Below, piece after piece: positions 60,706 through 64,000 of a DNA stretch of 64,000 nucleotides. Numbering within the stretch: the stretch's first letter is position 1; the number at the start of each line of letters is the position of its first letter. The notes beneath the pieces were generated by a model. The model worked only from the letters and a program-made list of their open reading frames with translations, had not been told where the DNA came from and made no database searches. Both the position numbers and the translations under genes were made by a program. This stretch comes from Flavobacteriales bacterium (GTDB taxonomy: Bacteria > Bacteroidota > Bacteroidia > Flavobacteriales_E > Vicingaceae): NCBI GenBank assembly GCA_020635825.1, contig JACJZA010000008.1, positions 186,001-250,000 on the forward strand, written 5' to 3'.

Positions 60706-60737
60706 CGAGGGAATTTATAATTCCCTCCATTTTCTTT
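60706..60737 (+). terminator. Weak hairpin after etfA
   Basis: GAGGGAA and TTCCCTC form a 7-bp stem with a 7-nt loop, followed by an imperfect T-rich stretch just before the next gene. It may be a partial terminator. Confidence 0.55.
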
Positions 60738-60740
60738 GAG

Positions 60741-61364
60741 ATGGACAAGATAGAATTAGAAATAATAGGATTATCATATAGTCAGAGCCAAAATAATGCT
60801 TATGCTTTGGTTTTGGGTGAGAAAGCTGGTTCTAAAAGAAGGCTACCAATTATTATTGGAGCTTTTGAAGCTCAGTCAATTGCTATTCAATTAGAATCTA
60901 TGACTCCGAGTCGTCCTTTAACTCACGATTTATTTAAAACTTTTTCTGATGCGTATTCGATTCAAATTAAAGAAGTAGTAATTTATAATTTGATGGAAGG
61001 TGTTTTTTATGCTAAGCTCATAACCGAAAAAGATGGAAATGAACTGGAAATAGACACCAGAACATCTGATGCTATAGCATTAGCCGTTCGATTTAATTGC
61101 CCGATTTATACTTATGAGTTTATTTTAGCTAGTGCAGGTATTATTTTAGATGATACCGTGAGTGAAGAATCGGATTTAGAAAATCAATTGGATGAAATAG
61201 AAGAAGAGTTGTCTTCTGAAAAAAAGAGTAATCCTAAACCTCTTGATTATTCTGACTTGACGACAGATGAATTAAATCAACGTTTAAAATCGGCTATTGA
61301 ACATGAAGATTATGAGGAAGCTTCAAAAATCAAAGAAGAAATAGATAAACGCAACGCTAATTAA
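60741..61364 (+). CDS. Bifunctional nuclease (BFN/DUF151) domain protein with C-terminal UVR motif
   Basis: The 207-residue product has a BFN domain (about 1-135; RRLPIIIGAFEAQSIAI, SRPLTHDLFKTF, IDTRTSDAIALAVR) and an acidic linker. It ends in a UvrB/UvrC interaction motif (about 172-205; TDELNQRLKSAIEHEDYEEASKIKEEID). BFN proteins have reported DNase/RNase activity in plants; the bacterial role is not firmly known. The BFN-UVR fusion is recurrent in Bacteroidota. Confidence 0.9.
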   Translation: MDKIELEIIGLSYSQSQNNAYALVLGEKAGSKRRLPIIIGAFEAQSIAIQLESMTPSRPLTHDLFKTFSDAYSIQIKEVVIYNLMEGVFYAKLITEKDGNELEIDTRTSDAIALAVRFNCPIYTYEFILASAGIILDDTVSEESDLENQLDEIEEELSSEKKSNPKPLDYSDLTTDELNQRLKSAIEHEDYEEASKIKEEIDKRNAN

Positions 61365-61374
61365 TTCCTTTCTA

Positions 61375-62682
61375 TTGACTACACTCTTAACCATAAGTTT
61401 TACGGCCATTTTAAAAGGCTTGTTAGGAATGGTGGTATTAATAGCCATTGCATTTCTATTTAGTAACAATAAACGTAAAATAAACTGGCCTTTAGTATTA
61501 AAAGGATTAATAATTCAGTTTGTTTTTGCCATTTTGGTGTTAAAAGTTCCAATTGTTGAACATGGTTTTGAATTTGTGAGTAAGATATTTACTAAGGTAA
61601 TAGGCTTTACTCAAGATGGAACACTTTTCTTATTTAAGTCATTTATCACGGGTGCAATTGAGAAGTCATTGGTAAATTTTGTTATCATGGTTTTGCCAAC
61701 GGTAATTTTCTTTTCGGCATTAACCAGTTTGTTTTACTATTGGGGGATTCTGCAAAAAATTGTATATGTATTTGCTTGGGTAATGAAAAAAGCCATGAAA
61801 TTATCGGGTGCAGAGAGTTTAGCTGCTGCTGGTAATATCTTTTTAGGACAAACAGAAGCTCCTCTATTGGTAAAACCATATTTGGATAAAATGACCAACT
61901 CTGAAATTATGTGTTTGATGAGTGGAGGAATGGCAACCATTGCCGGTGGAGTTTTAGCTGCATACATAGGTTTTTTGGGGGGTGATGACCCTGTTCAGCA
62001 GGTTTATTTTGCAAAACATCTATTGGCTGCTTCGGTAATGTCAGCTCCGGCTGCTGTGGTGGCTGCTAAAATTTTAGTACCCGAAACTGAAAAATTTGAT
62101 AGTTCTTTAAAAATTACCAAAGATAAAATTGGTTCCAATGCTTTGGAGGCGGTTGCAAATGGTACTTCGCAAGGGATAAAATTAGCTGTAAACGTGGCTG
62201 GTATGCTATTAGTGTTTATTGCTCTAATGGCAATGGGGAATTATATTTTATTTAAAATTGGTGATTGGACTGCTTTAAACGAAATGATTTCTACTAATAC
62301 TAATTTTGATGGTCTTTCTTTTCAGTTTATTTTAGGTTACATTTTTGCACCAATAGCTTGGTTAATGGGAGTTTGTGCTGAAGATATGGTGTTAGTAGGA
62401 CAGTTGTTAGGTGAGAAAACCATCCTTAATGAATTTGTAGCTTATGTTTCTTTAGGGGAAATGAAAATGAGTGGCAAATTTGTAGAAGAAAAATCTATTG
62501 TGATGGCAACTTACATTTTGTGTGGATTTGCCAACTTTGCATCAATAGGTATTCAAATAGGAGGGATTGGTTCTTTAGCTCCCGGTAAAAAAGGATTACT
62601 TTCTAAGTTCGGTTTTAGAGCATTAATTGCGGGTACTTTAGCTTCTCTATTTACTGCTGTGATTGTGGGGATGTTGATTTGA
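61375..62682 (+). CDS. nupC: NupC-family concentrative nucleoside transporter
   Basis: The 435-residue inner-membrane protein matches the CNT family, which imports nucleosides with H+ or Na+. Helices run along the whole length. Family motifs include an N-terminal GMVVLIAIAFLFSNNKRKINW, the substrate/ion segment AGNIFLGQTEAPLLVKPYL, MSGGMATIAGGVLAAYIGFLG and CGFANFASIGIQIGGIG. The start is a TTG at 61375, 10 bp after the BFN gene; no ATG gives the full N-terminus. It converges on a minus-strand gene 2 bp away. Confidence 0.92.
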   Translation: MTTLLTISFTAILKGLLGMVVLIAIAFLFSNNKRKINWPLVLKGLIIQFVFAILVLKVPIVEHGFEFVSKIFTKVIGFTQDGTLFLFKSFITGAIEKSLVNFVIMVLPTVIFFSALTSLFYYWGILQKIVYVFAWVMKKAMKLSGAESLAAAGNIFLGQTEAPLLVKPYLDKMTNSEIMCLMSGGMATIAGGVLAAYIGFLGGDDPVQQVYFAKHLLAASVMSAPAAVVAAKILVPETEKFDSSLKITKDKIGSNALEAVANGTSQGIKLAVNVAGMLLVFIALMAMGNYILFKIGDWTALNEMISTNTNFDGLSFQFILGYIFAPIAWLMGVCAEDMVLVGQLLGEKTILNEFVAYVSLGEMKMSGKFVEEKSIVMATYILCGFANFASIGIQIGGIGSLAPGKKGLLSKFGFRALIAGTLASLFTAVIVGMLI

Positions 62683-62684
62683 TT

Positions 62685-63275
62685 CTATAAAATTTCCCTA
62701 AATTTTTTATTCCATAACCTTATTAGAACTTTAATTGATATTAAAGCAATAACAATTGTCAGATTAAAAAAAGCGTAAGTAAAAACTAGAGTTAACGCAA
62801 GCCCCATAATGAATAGGTATCTTTTAAAAAAATGTTTTATAAAAGAACTATTATAATTACCATGTTTCATTTTATAAATACTTCTTCTAAATTCTGCATG
62901 ATGATTAAGATAGCTAGAAACTAAAACGAGTGGAAAGACATACGAATTTATTATTTGCCAAGGGTCTGCATGAATATAATTTTCTAATTCAACTTCTTCA
63001 ATAAAATCCATTATTGAATAATAGATAATAAATAAAAATGCAAATAAAAAACCTGAAGTAATCAAAAAACCTATAGATCTTATAGGATCTTTATATTCTA
63101 AAAAAAATAGAATATTTACAAAAAACAACATCAATGATGTGTCAACTATTAATAAGAAGAAAAGAAGAATAGGACTCCAATCTAAAACTAGCACCCCAAA
63201 AACAAATATGAAATCAGATATGATTGAAAATACGTCATATTTAGTATTCCAAGATTTAATTTTATTTAAAATCAT
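62685..63275 (-). CDS. Integral membrane protein of unknown function
   Basis: The 196-residue product has about five hydrophobic helices (near 17-37, 38-60, 68-92, 110-125 and 148-185) with a charged segment between the fourth and fifth. It loosely recalls DUF6498-type membrane proteins, but the match is weak. The start overlaps the stop of the OmpA-family gene by 4 bp, so the two are co-translated. No function is proposed. Confidence 0.7.
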   Translation of the reverse strand: MILNKIKSWNTKYDVFSIISDFIFVFGVLVLDWSPILLFFLLIVDTSLMLFFVNILFFLEYKDPIRSIGFLITSGFLFAFLFIIYYSIMDFIEEVELENYIHADPWQIINSYVFPLVLVSSYLNHHAEFRRSIYKMKHGNYNSSFIKHFFKRYLFIMGLALTLVFTYAFFNLTIVIALISIKVLIRLWNKKFREIL

Positions 63276-64000
63276 TTCCCAACAATTACAAACTCCGTAC
63301 GTCTGTTTTTAGCACGGCCTTCTTCGGTGTTATTATCTCCAATTGGTCTAGTTTCACCAAAACCTTTAAAAGATAGTCGAGAAGGATCTATGTCTTCCAA
63401 TACTAAATAATTAAACACCGCTTGGGCACGGTTTTCTGATAAAGTCATATTTTCTTTTGGGTCGCCCACATTATCGGTGTGTCCTTGTATAGCAATTTTT
63501 ACAGTTGGGTTCTCTTTTAAGAAACTAATAAACTCATTTAACACCAGCATAATATGGTTATTCAACTCAAAAGAGTTAGTTGCAAAATTTATATCGTTTA
63601 TCTGGTAAGCTTCGCCTATTTCAATGGGTTTAATTTCTACTTTTTCAGTTTTTACCGGTTTACCTATTACAATTTCATCAGAGCTTATTAATTGAGAAGT
63701 AAAAGCATATCCTTTTTTCTTGGCAGTAAGCATAATGTCTTCGTCTTTGTCAACAGTCATTACCGCTACATATTCCCCTGTTTCTTTATCAATAACTGCA
63801 TCTACTTCTCTGTTGGTTTTGGTGTTTTTGAGTTTTACTTCAGCGCCATCAGGCACTTGTCCTTTACTGTCTAAAATTTCACCGTTTACAAACAATACTT
63901 TTTCAGGTCTTGCTTCTTCATACAATTCAAAAGAATAAATGTTTAAATCTTTGCTATCCTCATCAGATGAACCAAAGTAAGCTTGGTCTCCATCTCTGTT
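63272..64000 (-). CDS. PD40/OmpA-family envelope protein (5' end outside window)
   Basis: The frame is open to the window edge. A TTG at 63925 lies inside the protein and is not the start. From the edge it reads NRDGDQAYFGSSDED and IYSFELYEEARPEKV, the end of a PD40-type propeller. Next comes a carboxypeptidase-regulatory-like beta domain (VNGEILDSKGQVPDGAEVKLK) and a C-terminal OmpA domain (INFATNSFELN, IQGHTDNVGDPKENMTLSENRAQAV, KGFGETRPIG) that binds peptidoglycan. The domain order resembles the 710-residue protein at 30344-32476. Confidence 0.88.
   Translation of the reverse strand, partial: NRDGDQAYFGSSDEDSKDLNIYSFELYEEARPEKVLFVNGEILDSKGQVPDGAEVKLKNTKTNREVDAVIDKETGEYVAVMTVDKDEDIMLTAKKKGYAFTSQLISSDEIVIGKPVKTEKVEIKPIEIGEAYQINDINFATNSFELNNHIMLVLNEFISFLKENPTVKIAIQGHTDNVGDPKENMTLSENRAQAVFNYLVLEDIDPSRLSFKGFGETRPIGDNNTEEGRAKNRRTEFVIVGK

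Noticed and set aside
63272..63925. Complete 217-residue OmpA-domain protein starting at 63925
   Set aside because: The first codon is a TTG inside a continuous frame that stays open to the window edge and encodes PD40-like sequence, so the gene is partial.
1..64000. CRISPR arrays, prophage, plasmid or conjugation genes
   Set aside because: No regularly spaced repeats, cas, integrase, capsid, relaxase or replication-initiator genes were found on reading.

Overview
The window is AT-rich chromosomal DNA from a Gram-negative member of the Bacteroidota, most likely Flavobacteriales. The signs are: a T9SS C-terminal sorting domain on a secreted M43 protease, GldK-like and GldN-like proteins, PD40/OmpA envelope proteins, the bacillithiol enzyme BshB1, a futalosine-pathway MqnE, the DAHP synthase/chorismate mutase fusion, TAnnTTTG promoter elements and few Shine-Dalgarno sites. 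It reads as ordinary chromosome with small mobile repeats. No phage, CRISPR array or plasmid gene was seen.

Layout. 1-3.5 kb: 3' part of an RND efflux pump gene and its TolC-like outer-membrane lipoprotein. 3.5-5.3 kb: a two-gene unit encoding reduced GldK-like and GldN-like secreted proteins. 5.4-10.9 kb (minus): priA, a GIY-YIG gene flanked by two ~80-bp repeats, pfkA, a small conserved gene and an RlmL-type RNA methyltransferase. 11-12.4 kb: ECF sigma factor, a 39-residue membrane peptide and a SET-domain methyltransferase. 12.4-20.3 kb: tRNA-Pro, trxB, hydroxybutyryl-CoA dehydrogenase, an lptF/GT4/GT4/dapD/GT9 operon and tRNA-Arg. 20.4-29.7 kb: GlcD-type oxidase, M43 protease, mqnE, SRPBCC-GyrI protein, GDPD, tRNA-His and copA. 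29.7-33.6 kb (minus): TPR, PD40/OmpA and secreted proteins. 33.7-37.3 kb: prmC, beta-CASP nuclease, bshB1 and a small secreted protein. 37.3-42.2 kb (minus): a surface polysaccharide cluster. 42.4-48.3 kb (minus): thioredoxin-like protein, fabG, sucD, Bax-inhibitor-like, folE, queD, VF530, kdsC and a DUF2520 protein. 48.4-52.8 kb: fused cytochrome c maturation protein CcsBA and an unknown secreted protein. 52.9-58.5 kb (minus): asnA followed by pheA, aminotransferase, tyrA, DAHP synthase/chorismate mutase and a VOC gene. 59-62.7 kb: etfB-etfA, a bifunctional nuclease and nupC. The end holds a membrane protein and a PD40/OmpA protein that runs off the window.

The most notable discovery is regulatory. 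Upstream of asnA are two consecutive leader-peptide attenuators: 15- and 19-residue reading frames rich in Asn codons, each followed by a terminator hairpin. Near each leader stop codon lies a segment able to pair with the 5' arm of that terminator. Two bases after asnA, an 18-residue leader rich in Phe and Tyr precedes a third terminator just before pheA. Transcripts through asnA and the aromatic operon would thus pass three amino-acid-sensing checkpoints. All three leaders are too short for normal gene calling.
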